In this document: piece by piece, positions 21,711-33,900 of the stretch
Numbering within the stretch: position 1 is the stretch's first letter
Layout of the letters: the number at the start of each line of letters is the position of its first letter
NCBI GenBank assembly: GCA_027405735.1
Contig: JAPEHQ010000001.1
Location: 1,426,001 to 1,490,000 of the forward strand
From: Mucor racemosus
Taxonomy: Eukaryota > Mucoromycota > Mucoromycetes > Mucorales > Mucoraceae
DNA: 64,000 nt
Direction: 5' to 3'
Notes under the pieces: model-generated
What the model saw: only the letters and a program-made list of their open reading frames with translations
What the model was told of the DNA's origin: nothing
The model's database searches: none
Position numbers and translations under genes: made by a program

Positions 21711-22796
21711 CTTAAAACGAATTTGTCGAAAAAAAAAAACCATCAGTATTTATATATTTCTGCTCAAATGTGTCCCTTTGTTGTCTTGATTTTGTCCAAA
21801 ATAAAATATATTAAACATCCCTTTTCATGTATAATACAAAAGGTACATGTCATGTAGGAGTGGCAATAGGAGTGGATTTTAATTTTTCCACACAGAATAG
21901 AAAAGTTAGGGACATTTTCATGTTGTGCATCTCGATTCGATTCAATTTTACTATTGTTAAATAATACACAACCCTGTAAAAGGTCGATCATTATCATCAG
22001 TGATTTATGCGAAGATCTCCTAAATCTTGTACTTTTGAATGCCATTGTGCCTGTAGATCAATAAAGCGCACAAATAAGGATTTAGGATTTTGAGTCTGAC
22101 GGAAAAAAAAAAGGTGTAGAGTCTTTATTTCATGTAGATTATATTCCATATCAGTATAAAATCAATTTTATTGTGTTGATATTATCATATAAATCCTGAA
22201 GCAAATTTAATTTTATCATTGATTTACATTATTTTACGTTTTAACTGCTAATGAAGCAATAAATAGTGTGGTTTTCTCTCAGGACAAAAAGACTCCGTTT
22301 GTAAATAAACTTGCATCAATGAAACATTTGTTCTTCTTGAACGTGTTGGAATTATTCAATACTCTTTAAAGAAAATATATAAAATAAATAAATTAGTGCT
22401 TGGCATTATAACTTTATATTTTGTGTCACTCTTGCTGCCAAAAAAAAATAAGATTATGCTTTAATATAGCTAAATATACCAGTCTAGCGAGCATTTTACC
22501 TGGAATTTTCAGCTTAAATCACGAATTGCATCTCGACAAAAATATATTTGACCTGTATTTTTATTCAGATCTTTATGTCCTAGTTTAAGTATTTAATGCA
22601 TATTCTATCGAATACAGATAAAGTAAATGATGTGTTGTAAATATATCGACGTGGGACGAAAAAGCTTTTTGACAAGCATCCATATATGAGATTCAAATGT
22701 AAAACCTCATGTATTGTACTCTATAAATTGATTCAGCCTAATAGTTTCGTCTCTCTTTCTCTTTGCATCTCATCTTTTGTAAAAAAAAAAAAAAAA
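21711..22796. other. Divergent intergenic region, RGS gene / GT15 gene
   Basis: Contains a 93-codon minus-strand ORF (22045-21764) that may include an upstream exon of the RGS gene but has no recognisable domain. The last ~60 bp are a pyrimidine-rich leader and a long A-run directly before the GT15 start codon. Confidence 0.4.
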
Positions 22797-24170
22797 ATGA
22801 TTGCGCCAAGACAAAAGAATGTCTCGGGAAGACAAATCAAAAGATTGGTGCTACCTTTGCTGGCCATTGGATTAATTATGTGGTGTTTTAATACATTTAC
22901 TGGGAATCGTATATCTGAAACTAAAGACTTTACATATCAAGATATGCAAAAGCTATCTACGTTAATAGCAAAGCAACAACAGCAATTACAACAAGAACAA
23001 AGAGAAAACGCAGTGTTTGTTGTGCTTGCAAGAAATGATGACAGAATTGGTATTAGAAATGCCATGAGACAATTGGAAGATCGCTTTAATAATAAATACA
23101 ATTATCCTTATGTATTTTTAAACGATGAACCTTTTGATGATGATTTCATTGAATATACATCAGGTTTAGCTTCAGGGGAAGTACATTATGGCTTGATCGA
23201 TGAATCCATGTGGGGATATCCTGACTGGATTGATCAAGAAAAAGCACAACGAGGACGTGAGGCTATGGAGGAAGAAGATATTCCGTATGGAGAATCAGAA
23301 TCATATCGTCATATGTGCAGGTAAATTTTTTATCATTTTATTGAGAAAACCTTATAAACTCTTTTTTGCGGCAGGTTTCAAAGTGGTTTCTTTTTCCGTC
23401 ATCCACTGTTGGATCAATATGATTATTACTGGTACGAATAAGATGATATATTTCATATAATAGCATGTGTAATATTTTCTATAGGCGAGTTGAACCTGAT
23501 GTTGAATTTAGTTGTGATGTTGACTATGATCCATTTAGACATATGCGTGAAAATGATTTAAAATATGGTAAGCAACGATAGACTTTGAAGTTGTAGATCA
23601 TGTATTAAATACAGTATAGGCTTTACTATATCCCTTCGTGAATATGAGCTGACTATTCCTACTTTATGGGAAACTACTAAAGATTTTGTAAAGAAGCATC
23701 CTGATTACATTATTCCATACAATAGTTCTGATAGTTTCATTGATTGGCTCTCTGATGATTATGGTGAAACTTACAATCTGTGCCATTTTTGGAGTAATTT
23801 CGAGATTGGCTCACTAAATTGGCTTCGGTCAAAAGAGTATATAGCATTTTTTAATCATCTTGATAAAGCAGGCGGATTCTTTTACGAAAGATGGGGCGAT
23901 GCTCCCGTGCATAGTATCGCTGCTGCTTTGCTTTTGAAACAATCTGAAGTACATTTCTTTTACGACATTGGCTACTATCATGGTCCTATTTTGCATTGCC
24001 CTTCTGAACCATCATGGCTTCCTAAAGAAAAATGTAACTGTGATCCTGAGAATAGTATGGATGATGATAGAGACTTTTCTTGCACTGCCAAGTATTTAGA
24101 TTCAATTGGTAAACAGAAGGTTGATTTTCTTATTACTGAAAGATCTCCCAAAAGAGGCAGAGCTTACTAA
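22797..24170 (+). CDS. GT15 alpha-1,2-mannosyltransferase (Kre2/Mnt1/Ktr family)
   Basis: Adds alpha-1,2-linked mannose from GDP-mannose to O- and N-linked glycans in the Golgi lumen. Exons 22797-23320, 23375-23431, 23485-23567 and 23620-24170 sum to 405 codons (404 aa), the usual family size. The start chosen is the ATG after the poly-A leader (MIAPRQKNVSGRQ). The frame is open further upstream, but a short cytosolic tail followed by a single signal-anchor (LVLPLLAIGLIMWCF, about residues 18-32) is the expected type II topology. Motifs seen are YPYVFLNDEPFDDDFI, the donor-site region YYWRVEPDVEFSCDVDYDPF, and CHFWSNFEIGS, whose Glu corresponds to the proposed catalytic residue of Kre2. ERWGDAPVHS and FFYDIGYYH follow. 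All junctions preserve frame and the gene looks intact. Confidence 0.95.
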
Positions 24171-24874
24171 GATAGATTATTGTAATAAGCCAGTGCTTTA
24201 TTTTTAATAAAAACGTGTATTTTATATGATTTCATTCACATTATTCGTAAATTTACTGTATTTTTGCATTGCCTTGACACCAATATTACATTAGTGATAA
24301 CTGCTGTAATACCATTAAAACACCGACAAATACTGTTTATTCTAATGGTATTCTAAAGAATTTTATTTAACGTTCTTCAATTACATGAGGGCAGTTAAAG
24401 GTATGGAAAACAATAGCTAGTATATAAAGTATATTAGCCATTTTTTAATTTTAAGATTCCATGGCGATTTACGAATTTTATACAACCTAAAAAGTTTCGA
24501 TGTTTGAATGGGTCAAATGCAATTTTTGATATTAAAATTATGTATAATCATAATTTGTTAAGATTTGGATACGCAAAATATTATTGATAAACATTTAGGT
24601 TTGATAGTTGCTTGAAATTATGCTGCAATGATTTGTAAAAAGTATGAAAATCTAGCAGTAGCAAAAAAGACTTTCAAAAATATATCCTGAGATGAAATTC
24701 TTGTTGATGATCTATCGCTACACAACGTTTGCTTGATTGTACACAGGCGTCAACAAGTAACTTTTCGTGACTCGATAAGAGAAAAAAACCTGCGCTTGAT
24801 AGTGAAATGTAAACCACAAAGACGTGTCGTTCTTCTTCTTTATTGTATTAGTTATTAAATAAATATACTTGGTT
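24171..24874. other. Intergenic between GT15 gene and NDC1
   Basis: AT-rich, with no ORF worth reporting. It holds the terminator region of the mannosyltransferase gene (AATAAA-like signal at 24206) and the promoter of NDC1. Confidence 0.5.
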
Positions 24875-27186
24875 ATGCAGTCAGCTTCTTCAGCACAGAT
24901 GCCAGCAAGTACTGCTGCTGTAAAAAGTAATGGAAAGCTTTATAATACCTATACAGAAGCTTACCTTGCTGCTCTAAGCAAATTGAATGGACGTTTTTAC
25001 AGGTCTCTTTTCTTATTTTCAATTGCTTTTGCAATTTTGTTTCAAGCGAGATTTTCATTAGATTATCGTAAGTAAATATATTACAAATAAATGAAATTTT
25101 ATTAACGAATTTCACAGATGTTCATCTCAATAATTTTTTCTCTTGGAGAACATGTATTTTCTCTCTTGTGATCTTTTTCACAGGTGTTGTTATTTCTTTC
25201 ATTCGCAACATGACATTTACAGGTACGTTTGATTGTAGGTTTTTGTTATTCAGCGTAATTGATTTGCATTATAGTGTTTGAGCCAACATACCCTAGTTCC
25301 CTTGCCAAAATCATTACAGATTGGACGTCTTTGGATAATTTGCTCCTTTTTGTTATTCATTCTGTCCTCAATCTTGTTGTTATTCGCTATTTCTTTTCAT
25401 GGGTTACTGATGAAAAATATACTCATGAACTTCTTTTGCAACCGCCAGGGTAAGAAAGCAATACTTTCTAGCATACATTTTATATATACTTACTAAAAAC
25501 CCTGAAGACATTATTTGGGCGCCCGTCAATTGAATCAGGAAAACATTTTCATTATTGTGTATTCCATCATTTTGGCTTTGGGTTATACAATTCGTTATGT
25601 TGCTAATAGATCATATGTTGTCAAAATCAATAATGTTCAGGTAAATTCGGTCAATTATGATAAACACCACCAAGTGCTCACACATTTATCTTTGTAGCAA
25701 CCTTACTCTTTCGACATCAAAACAAGTCTCGCAACATTGCTTTGTAATTCTGCCATGACAGCTATCAATTATTTCTTTGTTACCTACTTTGCATATGCTT
25801 TTTTCAATGGTACAATTTATTATTTTGTAGCTCGTTTCTTTGGTTTATATAACAAGTAATTATATGATTTGAGTTACTAAGAAAATTGCTTGTACTAATA
25901 TTACTTTTTCTAGGGTTTTGGATACACCTATTGTTGGCTTTAGCTGGCTCGGTTTGCATCTTTTCTTGCGTTTAATCGTTGCTGGAACAGCTACTATGTG
26001 TACATATAACATTGCCAATCGTATTTATGATGCTGTTTACTCTTCAGTAGGTTTAGATATCTATCAAAAATGAAAATCAACATTTGAGTAACCCTTTCTT
26101 TTTTCAACTTTAGACTCTCGTTGTAAGCAATAAATGCATTAATCAATTCGAGGGCCTCGTTGGCGGTCTTTCTGAAACCAAACTAAATGCCAAAGTAGCT
26201 GCTTTTTCCGAGCTTGCTGTTATTACCACCAAAAATCCTGAAAAGCGTGGAGAATTATTTCGTACTGTAGGCAAGGAATTACAAGATAATGCATGGTATA
26301 AAATTATGGAGCAATGTTTCAAGGTTATCAATGAATTGAGAACTACAATTGATATTGAATACAATGGTGTCCAACCAGGTATTTTTTTTTAACATCTGGG
26401 ATGTTAAAGTATACATGGCTAAAATCGTTATTTTTATAGTTGCGACTCCTGTTCCTGTCAACAACAAACCAGTTGAACCACAACAAGTTCGCAATCGCCT
26501 TCAATTCTCCAATGAAAACATTTATGCCACACAAACAAATCATATTGCTATGATGGAAGATAGAACAAATACTATTTTTTATGAGGTTGCCGAAAAATTG
26601 GAATCCGCACCTTCTACTGTACCTAGAATTAAATTAGTTACCAACGACGTTTGGGTGAATGTCAAGAAAAGTCAAATGATTGAAATGTTGAAGCGCTTAG
26701 AATTACAAGTGGGTCATTCCGGCCATTTCCGCTATTTGTATACTGACAGTGTCACTCGTCATATTCAAATTGTATTCAACAAGTATCAGTTGATCGTATG
26801 GGCTGTTCAATCTCTTGGTACTTTGACTGCCGCTTCTTTGAAAGAAGATCCTTATGGATACGTACAAAATGATCTCACTAAAGTTATGAATCAATTATTG
26901 GGATGTTTGGTAGATGTTGAAAAGTATCTTCAAGCACCACCCGCTCAATATAATAGCTGGTTGAAGGATGAAAATGTCGTTATCGAGGAATCTGAAGCTG
27001 TTATATTAGGTAATTACATTTCGAGGAAAAGAGGAATATATCCAAATTAACCAAAAACAACTTTTTATAGCATTACGTGAAGCAATTTACCAAATTAGAT
27101 TATCATTTGATGAATACCTTGATGTATTCCAAATTGATACAAAATTTCATAAAAAGTGGGAAAGATTCTTGGCTTACCAAGAATAA
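24875..27186 (+). CDS. NDC1: Nucleoporin NDC1 (nuclear envelope membrane protein)
   Basis: Ndc1 anchors nuclear pore complexes, and spindle pole bodies in yeast, in the nuclear envelope. The start ATG at 24875 gives MQSASSAQMPAST. Exons 24875-25067, 25118-25222, about 25275-25448 and 25512-25639 follow, with more from about 25699. Further exons cover the 26.1-27.0 kb part and a last one ends at 27186 (FLAYQE). The N-terminal half has about six membrane spans (for example FLFSIAFAILFQARF, IFSLVIFFTGVVISFI, IFIIVYSIILALGYTI). The signature LLLQPPGHYLGARQLNQ is completed across intron 3. The C-terminal half is soluble and alpha-helical (AAFSELAVITTKNPEKRGEL, SWLKDENVVIEESEAVIL). At least eight introns of about 45-65 bp keep frame. 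Total length is near 580-600 aa, usual for fungal Ndc1. Confidence 0.9.
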
Positions 27187-27895
27187 ATATGTTTTTTTCT
27201 CATAAAGTAACCTAAAAAAATCATTGTAAATAAAATCGTAATTACTTATCAGACCAAGCAATGCGTATAGTTAATTTGAAGTTTCAGGACATAATTGCTT
27301 TACTTGATTCCTTATTTATAGCAGTTAAGAAGTCAACGGACTACTTGGATTCTTGTTATTTCTCAGCACCATGATGTGTGCAAGGTGCCATGCGTATTTT
27401 TTATTTGAAGTATTTTGCACTTTTAATTTTATTATGTGGGCCAAACGTGCAGCTTTTATTTGCACTGCTTTACATGATTTAGCTGCATTTTTTATGGCGT
27501 ATTATTGATGCATTATATATAGTCGATATTGATGAGATATAATCAATGAATGGATCATTCAAGGATGTTAAAGGCCTACTGATTACGTTGTGATTTCCTT
27601 GACGTTGATTACACATTCTATGTTAGGGATGTTGTCGATCCCAGCTTGTACTAGTAAATTTGGCTGGTAAAACCCGACTCGACACCAATGCTAATTCATG
27701 TAGAGAGGCGGCTTATTTGAATTAATATTCATATTATATAGAGATTATTTTTTTAATTGTTTTCAATAATAAAAATGCACAATGAGTTATAGGTGCACCT
27801 TAGCCATGATTTTATCAATACACAGTAGGTTATAAAAGTTTCCCTTTGAGATCATGGTGCCGAAAGTGTATATCTACTCCCATATATAAAGTTGG
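27187..27895. other. Intergenic, contains a 70-bp MITE
   Basis: No coding potential. Apart from the MITE at 27624-27693 I see nothing in it. Confidence 0.5.
27624..27693 (+). mobile_element. 70-bp hAT-type MITE, copy 2
   Basis: Begins TAGGGATGTTGTCGATCC and ends ACTCGACACCAATGCTA. The inner inverted pair TGTCGA/TCGACA is perfect and encloses 52 bp. Flanking octamers are TTCTATGT and ATTCATGT (6 of 8), an aged duplication. It sits alone in intergenic DNA, showing that the unit moves independently of repeats X and Z. Confidence 0.75.
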
Positions 27896-27924
27896 AAGTT
27901 ATTACGATCGAAATTCGTCGAAAT

Positions 27925-29035
27925 AATAATTTATGTTACAGCTTGAAGCCTATAGTAACGGGATTCCAAAATTGATTTGATGAAAAAAATGATCAAAAAT
28001 GATTAAAAATTATTTTTTGTTTAATAGCTCATGAACTACAAAGTAAGTTGACCTAGCGTATTAAGTGGTTTTTGTACAGTTTTAGATTTTATATCCATCT
28101 AAATAAAAATCAAACAAACATTTTAGATTAAATTTTGCGTAAAATGCAATTGAAATTTTGGAAGTTTTTTGAAAATACACATCACTTTTCATAAGCATAT
28201 TTAAAATATAATTAATTGAGATAATGCGCAAAAATATTATCTATCGATTGAGCTATTGCGAAATCTTCTAACTGCATTTTTCGTAGAGGAAACGAGATTT
28301 TTGTCCAAATTTTTTCAGATTCAGAATTTGGGATGAGGGTATATTTTTGTACACATTTTTGAGGATATCTCCACGAGAAATCAATATTTTGAAAAAATCC
28401 AAATTGGATCCAAGAGAGCTCAACGAGCTTGATGACATGAATAAAAAAAAAAATGCTACTCAATTTAACAAATATTTTGAAATCTACTACAAAAATGCCA
28501 AAAAAAAAAATGAAAAAAATAAAAGTGCTCATGATTTTTTTATACTTAAATATGTTATAGAGCACTTTAAAACAAGTAAGTTTTATTATTAAAAAGTACT
28601 AGTATAGCTTAATTATTTCTAGAGATATGAAGCCTCAAAGTTTTTAATTCTTTAGCAGTGAAATACGCGTAGAAATCTGAAACATTAGCGCTAAAAAATT
28701 AATACCAACTGAAAAAAATAGGATATTTTTGAATACTTGTTTTCGAATTAAAGGTGGACATCTCAGGTACCTTGGCATATAATTTGTTCTTGGTTTTATT
28801 TAGTGAAAAAAAAGTATAGCAGCGATGAAAAGTGAAACCCAGTTTTCAAGGAAAAATCAGTGGATTTTACGTGTTTTTGAGCCTTTCGTGAGATATAAAA
28901 TGAATTTAGGAATAGCTAGAATAATGCGACTAATTTATATTTATTTTGTGGTCTCTAAGGCATATCCTAAAAAATATTTATTATGAGGTTAGTTATAGAA
29001 AAGAAGGCGTACTCCAATTTTGAAGATTGAAACTA
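27925..29035 (+). repeat. Interspersed repeat A, copy 2
   Basis: Homologous to 18605-19800 and 37465-38570 over nearly the whole length. Like copy 1, it extends about 100 bp further right than the copies inside the large inverted repeats (past GTGAGATATAAAATGAATTT). ORFs on either strand here are repeat by-products. Confidence 0.85.
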
Positions 29036-30429
29036 TGAATTTTTTTTTTGAAAATTCAAATTTAATATTAAAATTCATTTTAACTTATCGAGCGTAGTTT
29101 CTTCGTGTACTACAGTAAATCAAAATAGGTTGTGAAGGACAGAACAAACAAAATAAATTGTAATTTTTTTTATTGATTCATTAGTAAGAAAATAATTACA
29201 CAAATATCATAGAGTGTGATTGTTTAGCTTCTACACAGAAAAAATCTAAAAATCAATTTTTATTATATACTGTATACTGTATTGGCAGATATTGTTTTCC
29301 TGTGGAAACCGGACGAGATCTGGTATTTTCAACATTGATGACCGTAAATTTTATCGATTATAATTTTTTTTTGTTATTATATATATACACACGTTTTATC
29401 TACTACTAGGTTTTTGTATATATAAGTAGCACTATTTTGCATCTATTGATTATATACTCACTGGAAACTTCAGTTATATTTTCTAGTAAGATAAAGTCAG
29501 CTTTTGCATTATTGTACCCAGCATAATTACATGATATAGGACAAAATAACAGGTTTTTCTTTATATTTTGGTCAGGAATAAAGATTTTTTTGTAAACCAA
29601 ATTGCTACTGATACTCAGCATTTAGCAGTATTACGTATATACTGTACCAAAGAAAAAAAATATGGTCAAATTACTCAATATTGCATCAATCGAGAAAAAC
29701 AAAATAACAGATAATAAGTAGAAGGACGGTAATTTAAAAAAGCAAACATAGAGGGGACGTTTGTCCTAGTAGCTAGACTTATGTACTTTACAGCTAGTTC
29801 AAGCGGAGAGGTTGTGGGTTAGAAACTCGTGTAAACAGATTTTCTTCGGAACTTGTGTTTGCCGGGCTAGAAGCGCAGCTAATCACCCCCTCGCTTTTTT
29901 TTCGTTTTACATTTCAATGCGCAACTTTCAAAAAACTACCAATTGTTTTCTTCTTTTCTCTACACCAGTATTTCTAGTGCTATTTCGGAAATCCATTTTC
30001 TTTATGAATATCTTATTTCACAAGTACAAGAGAGACACAACATTCTGCACGCAATAATTTAATAATATAAACTATATTGTAAGCCTCCTACTGTCTGTAT
30101 ATTTTGATTTTGGCTTTCATCCAGTAAGTAACAAATAATAGAGTATTACTAATTGTAACATAAAGGCATACATAATAGAATATCTTTAGTCATTTTTTTA
30201 GAGAGACTTGAAAAGAGCTCAGCGAATAACATTGTTAATCATATTTGGATTTCTATCAGTTCCGACTTCAGTCATCATCAGTTAGAAATCGGTTTGTTAC
30301 CAACTTTAACTTATGCTTAATAATGAACTTCAGGGTAATTATTACTGCATGAGCAATACTATTAAAGGCATATCACTCTTCATTCAAGAAACATTTTATA
30401 TGTAAAAGCTTAAAAATAACGCCCAAAGG
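29036..30429. other. Intergenic, possible tRNA-derived short repeat
   Basis: Mostly featureless AT-rich DNA. Around 29760-29850 the text GTGGGTTAGAAACTCGTG resembles a B-box, but no credible A-box or cloverleaf could be drawn, so no RNA gene is called. The 81-codon ORF at 29812-30057 has no recognisable content. Confidence 0.35.
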
Positions 30430-31330
30430 TATGTAGGTTCCGTCAATTTATTATTTATCATCATGCATGTTGTATGCCACCAAATACCATAATTTATCAC
30501 CTTTTTCAGTATCAATACATCACTATGAAGAAGAAATCTCTTAATTCTTCATAGTGCATCTTACAATCTATTGACTACGACATGCATTGAACCACAAAGT
30601 CTTGATATCGGATATTATAAATAAGAAATTCCTAGCGTACTAAGTATTATATCCAGCAGCAATTAATAACAAAAGCGCTTGGACCTCAATTATAACACCA
30701 TACTATTTCATCACAGCGGTTAGTTAATCAAATAGCTATCAAATCAATATCCAAGCATGTTTAGCGCAGCATTAAAACAAGGCAACTCACAAGCTCTGCA
30801 AGTACGGTTAAATTATGATTGGTCCATTTCAATCCATAGATTACTATCAAACATATCTAATAATGGTTCAATAGAGCCTTATTGAATTGCATCTCAGGAT
30901 CTCAATGTCAAATCAATATAAAAGGTCATCATGCTTTTATATTTAAATAAACGATATCTTGTTTGCATTACATAGTTAAAGAATTGATTTATTACTCATT
31001 CTCTTTTAATTATATTCTTTTTTAAGTATTATTTATCAAACATGAAAATATAGGACACCACAAGTAGCTTTATTGGACAGAAATATCATGTTTTGCGGAT
31101 GGTTTTCTCAATTCACAGTGATTTGTGAGAGTAGAATTATAAAATTTTATACAGGATATATGCAAATCTACCTACTATGTATAATTGGAGATTAATTGGA
31201 TCAATATTCACAAGGATGGGGTTTTTTTCTTTGTTTTCTGCAGTTGTAAATATTAGTTTAGTATAATGTAAAACTTAAAACTCATTATCCAGGGCTTAAT
31301 TTCTGTATTCACAATATAGATCTAATTGAT
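30430..31330 (-). repeat. Interspersed repeat X, copy adjacent to a piece of A
   Basis: Reverse complement of the X copies at 1-1365 and 53090-53953 (for example CCTAGCGTACTAAGT, TATTGACTACGACATGCATT). It runs directly into 31335-31446, the first ~110 bp of repeat A, exactly as X runs into A at 37455-37465. X and A are therefore joined in several places. Confidence 0.85.
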
Positions 31331-31446
31331 TACTACTCTGTATTTTTTGTTTCAGCCAAAAATATTGATTTTTCATCGAGATAATCAAAATAATAGTCGA
31401 TATCACAGCTTACAGCTTATGATAACTGGATTCCAAAATTTATTTT
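31331..31446 (+). repeat. Repeat A, truncated copy cut by an LTR element
   Basis: Matches the first ~110 bp of repeat A at 37465-37575 (TTTTTCATCGAGATAATCAA, CCAAAATTTATTTT). It stops abruptly where the LTR at 31447 begins. The remainder of this A copy is not found downstream. Confidence 0.85.
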
Positions 31447-32208
31447 TGTTACGGCCTGGTGGTAACTTCGCCGCTACTCTAATTTTTTCTATCTCCTATG
31501 CTGTTCCTGATGCCCTTATCTATATGTTCATTCACACGTTCTTTTTATGATACACAAACTTATCAATTTCTTGTAAATATGCCCTATGTTTTTCTTTAAA
31601 TATAATCTTCAGATTATTTTCTTGCTTAAAAATTAGCCTTGTTTATTAAAAACTTGTATATCTATCTCAAACCATTAATAATACTCAGATACTGTATCTG
31701 TATTATTAAACCCGTTTATCTGTTATAAGAACACATCTGTAAAAGAAACATTCTTTATAACTTCGAGTTTATAAGCATAACACATCCTATAAAACGGAAA
31801 TCATATCTTATTTACTTTTGTATCAAATCTTTATCTATTGAACACATCCTTACTGAGGAAGTCATAATAGTAAAGTAAATAGAGGAACATATTCTTAATC
31901 TGAAAATCATCCTACTATTTTTAACAAATTCTTTGTTTTTGGAAATCACCTTTATGATTAAGGACACATTCAATTCAAAGTACAAACGGAACACATCTAA
32001 TACCATAGAAATCTTCTCTTTTGATTACTAAAATCTTTCTAAAAGAACACATTCATCTACTAGTTAGAGATAATCTTCTATATAAAAGTGTATTTATTAA
32101 CTGAACACATTCCTAAATTTACTGGAAAATCATCATTTAAATATTAATAATTTCGATCGCTCGTATAAACTAAATCATTTTTAATTTCATACGACTCGAC
32201 CTGTATCA
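31447..32208 (+). mobile_element. 5' LTR of a Ty3-like retrotransposon (~762 bp)
   Basis: Begins TGTTACGGCCTGGTGGTAAC inside repeat A and ends CCTGTATCA just before ATTGGTGCTCATTAACAGGG, a primer-binding-like sequence. The first Gag codon follows 100 bp later. The 3' half contains nine degenerate copies of GAACACATTC/GAACACATCC (31729-32112), a repetitive promoter-like organisation. No matching 3' LTR is present, because the element is cut at about 33900. Confidence 0.7.
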
Positions 32209-32308
32209 ATTGGTGCTCATTAACAGGGGTTATAAAGTCTATTCATAGTAGTAATAACCTAATGACTTCATATCAAATTATAATCAAATTCAAAAACTAT
32301 CAATTAAC

Positions 32309-33658
32309 ATGTCAACTATTGTCCCATCTGATTTCGACTTTAATCGCCGTAGATCCTCAACTATGCTATTGGATAGTCCCGACCATACTGTGTTGGTGCA
32401 AGATCAGCATCATATTCGACTTCTCCCCTTCTCTGGAACAGAGGAAGAAAACTTTACTGATGTCTACAATCGCTTAATTGATTACATTGGCGTAAAAGGA
32501 ATAAAAGACAAAGTGCAACAATTGCAATTGTCAATCTTGAGGTCCATATTGCGAAATGGTGCTCGTCTCGAGTTTGAGAAAACTTATCCTATACTGGACA
32601 CCCTCACCTTTGACACCGTCTGCAAAGAAATGATAGCCAAGTATAACTCAAACAAAAGCCTATATCGAAAGGAAGAAGCATTTGAAGAAAGCCGACAACT
32701 TCCTGGTGAATCTCCAGCTAACTTCCTGACTCGTCTAAATGAAATGGCTCTTAGAGCTGACATCAAAGATAATGAAAGGCGCATTTTCCGTCGCTTCCGT
32801 TTTGGTCTTTTACCAGAGTACGCTAGACATTGTCAACTGATGGGTGCCGAAACCCATGGTGAATTCTATAAATATTCAATGGGGCTGTGGAGAGCCCACT
32901 ATTAATCTTTCCTCCTCACACCTTCCCTTAATAATCATCAATCTTCCCCTACTTCTTCAAATAAAGTTGTCAAATCTGTCACATTCACCGATCCAAATGA
33001 GGATGTTCCAAAATCCAAATCTACTCCTGCTCCTCAAATTACAGAAGAAAAACTTCGAAAAATGATGAAGAAAGTAATAGAAGAAACTTTGGAAAGAAAA
33101 TTGACATCAGCATTGCAAATCTCTAACAAAAAGATCGACGATTTACAAAATACAACAAAGAAATTAGAAGAATCCACTGATAGAAAGATTGCTGAAGCCA
33201 TCAAGATGAGTGAAAGAAAAAAGAAAGAAGCTGGCAATAATTCCAATAATGGTTCCTACCCTCGTCAAAATTATCAACCTAGGTATTAAGGAAGTTACCG
33301 ACAAAACTATGGGCCTCCTTCATCAGGCTATCAACCACAATCCAATTACCCCCCTCGTGCTCCATACGGTGCTTCTTCTCAAAATTATTACAGGCAACCA
33401 TATGGTCCACCTCGTCCAGTTGGTCCCCCAGGAACCAATGGTCCCCCAGGAACCAATGGTCCTCCTAGCAATCATCCCCCTAACAATGGGAATAGAGCTG
33501 TCGGTCCTCCTCCTCCTCAAGGAAATGTTGCTTCACTCAATTATTATGAAGAGGGTCAGTATCCTGAACAAGATGACTATTATTATCATGATTATCAACC
33601 AGAGTACGAATATTATCCTCATCCACCTGCATCCGTGTCGCAAAATTCAAAAAACTAA
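32309..33658 (+). pseudogene. Ty3-like Gag with two in-frame stops
   Basis: Structural protein of a retrotransposon particle. The frame runs 449 codons from MSTIVPSDFDFNRRRSS to ASVSQNSKN. It is interrupted only by TAA at 32903-32905 and TAA at 33287-33289. The N-terminal part has the retrotransposon Gag fold text (FSGTEEENFTDVYNRL, SPANFLTRLNEMALRADI, RFGLLPEYARH). Then comes a Lys/Glu coiled coil (33062-33230) and a Pro/Gly/Tyr-rich tail with a duplicated GPPGTN at 33421-33470. No CCHC knuckle is seen. Both stops can arise by single substitutions, so decay is recent. A -1 frameshift heptamer stands right before the natural stop. Confidence 0.85.
33649..33655 (+). promoter_or_regulatory. -1 ribosomal frameshift site A AAA AAC
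   Basis: In the gag frame the last codons read TCA AAA AAC TAA, so the heptamer A-AAA-AAC is exactly in the X-XXY-YYZ register. A slip of -1 reads through the gag stop into the frame that stays open to beyond 33900 and carries the start of pol. The gag stop also overlaps an ATG (TAATG) in that frame, so re-initiation is the alternative. Confidence 0.7.
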
Positions 33659-33900
33659 TGGGGTCGAGAGAAATTGGGCTATCGACGCCGTACCAAAACC
33701 CAATATTAGCACCTGTGGAACGAGTAGAAAATGAAAAACCTACTTTCAAACCATATACTAGAACCAAATATCAACAAAAACATACAGAAAACACACAAAA
33801 ACCAAAAACAACTAATAATTTACAAAAACCAAAAACAATTGATAATTTACAAACACCAAAAACAATTAATAATACACAAAAACCAAAAACAAACGATATA
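33659..33900 (+). pseudogene. Start of pol, truncated by repeat Y
   Basis: The -1 frame after gag reads GSREIGLSTPYQNPILAP, followed by Lys-rich repeats of an 11-residue unit like QKPKTTNNL (33796-33895). It is probably the linker before the protease. The frame runs into repeat Y at about 33900, so protease, reverse transcriptase and integrase are missing and no other part of this element is recognised downstream. Confidence 0.6.

Noticed and set aside
22686..22796. N-terminal extension of the GT15 protein
   Set aside because: The frame is open to 22686, but the A-run directly before the ATG at 22797 and the expected short cytosolic tail of type II Golgi enzymes favour the internal start.
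29760..29850. Possible second tRNA or SINE
   Set aside because: Only a weak B-box; no acceptor stem or A-box at the right distance, and no second copy noticed.
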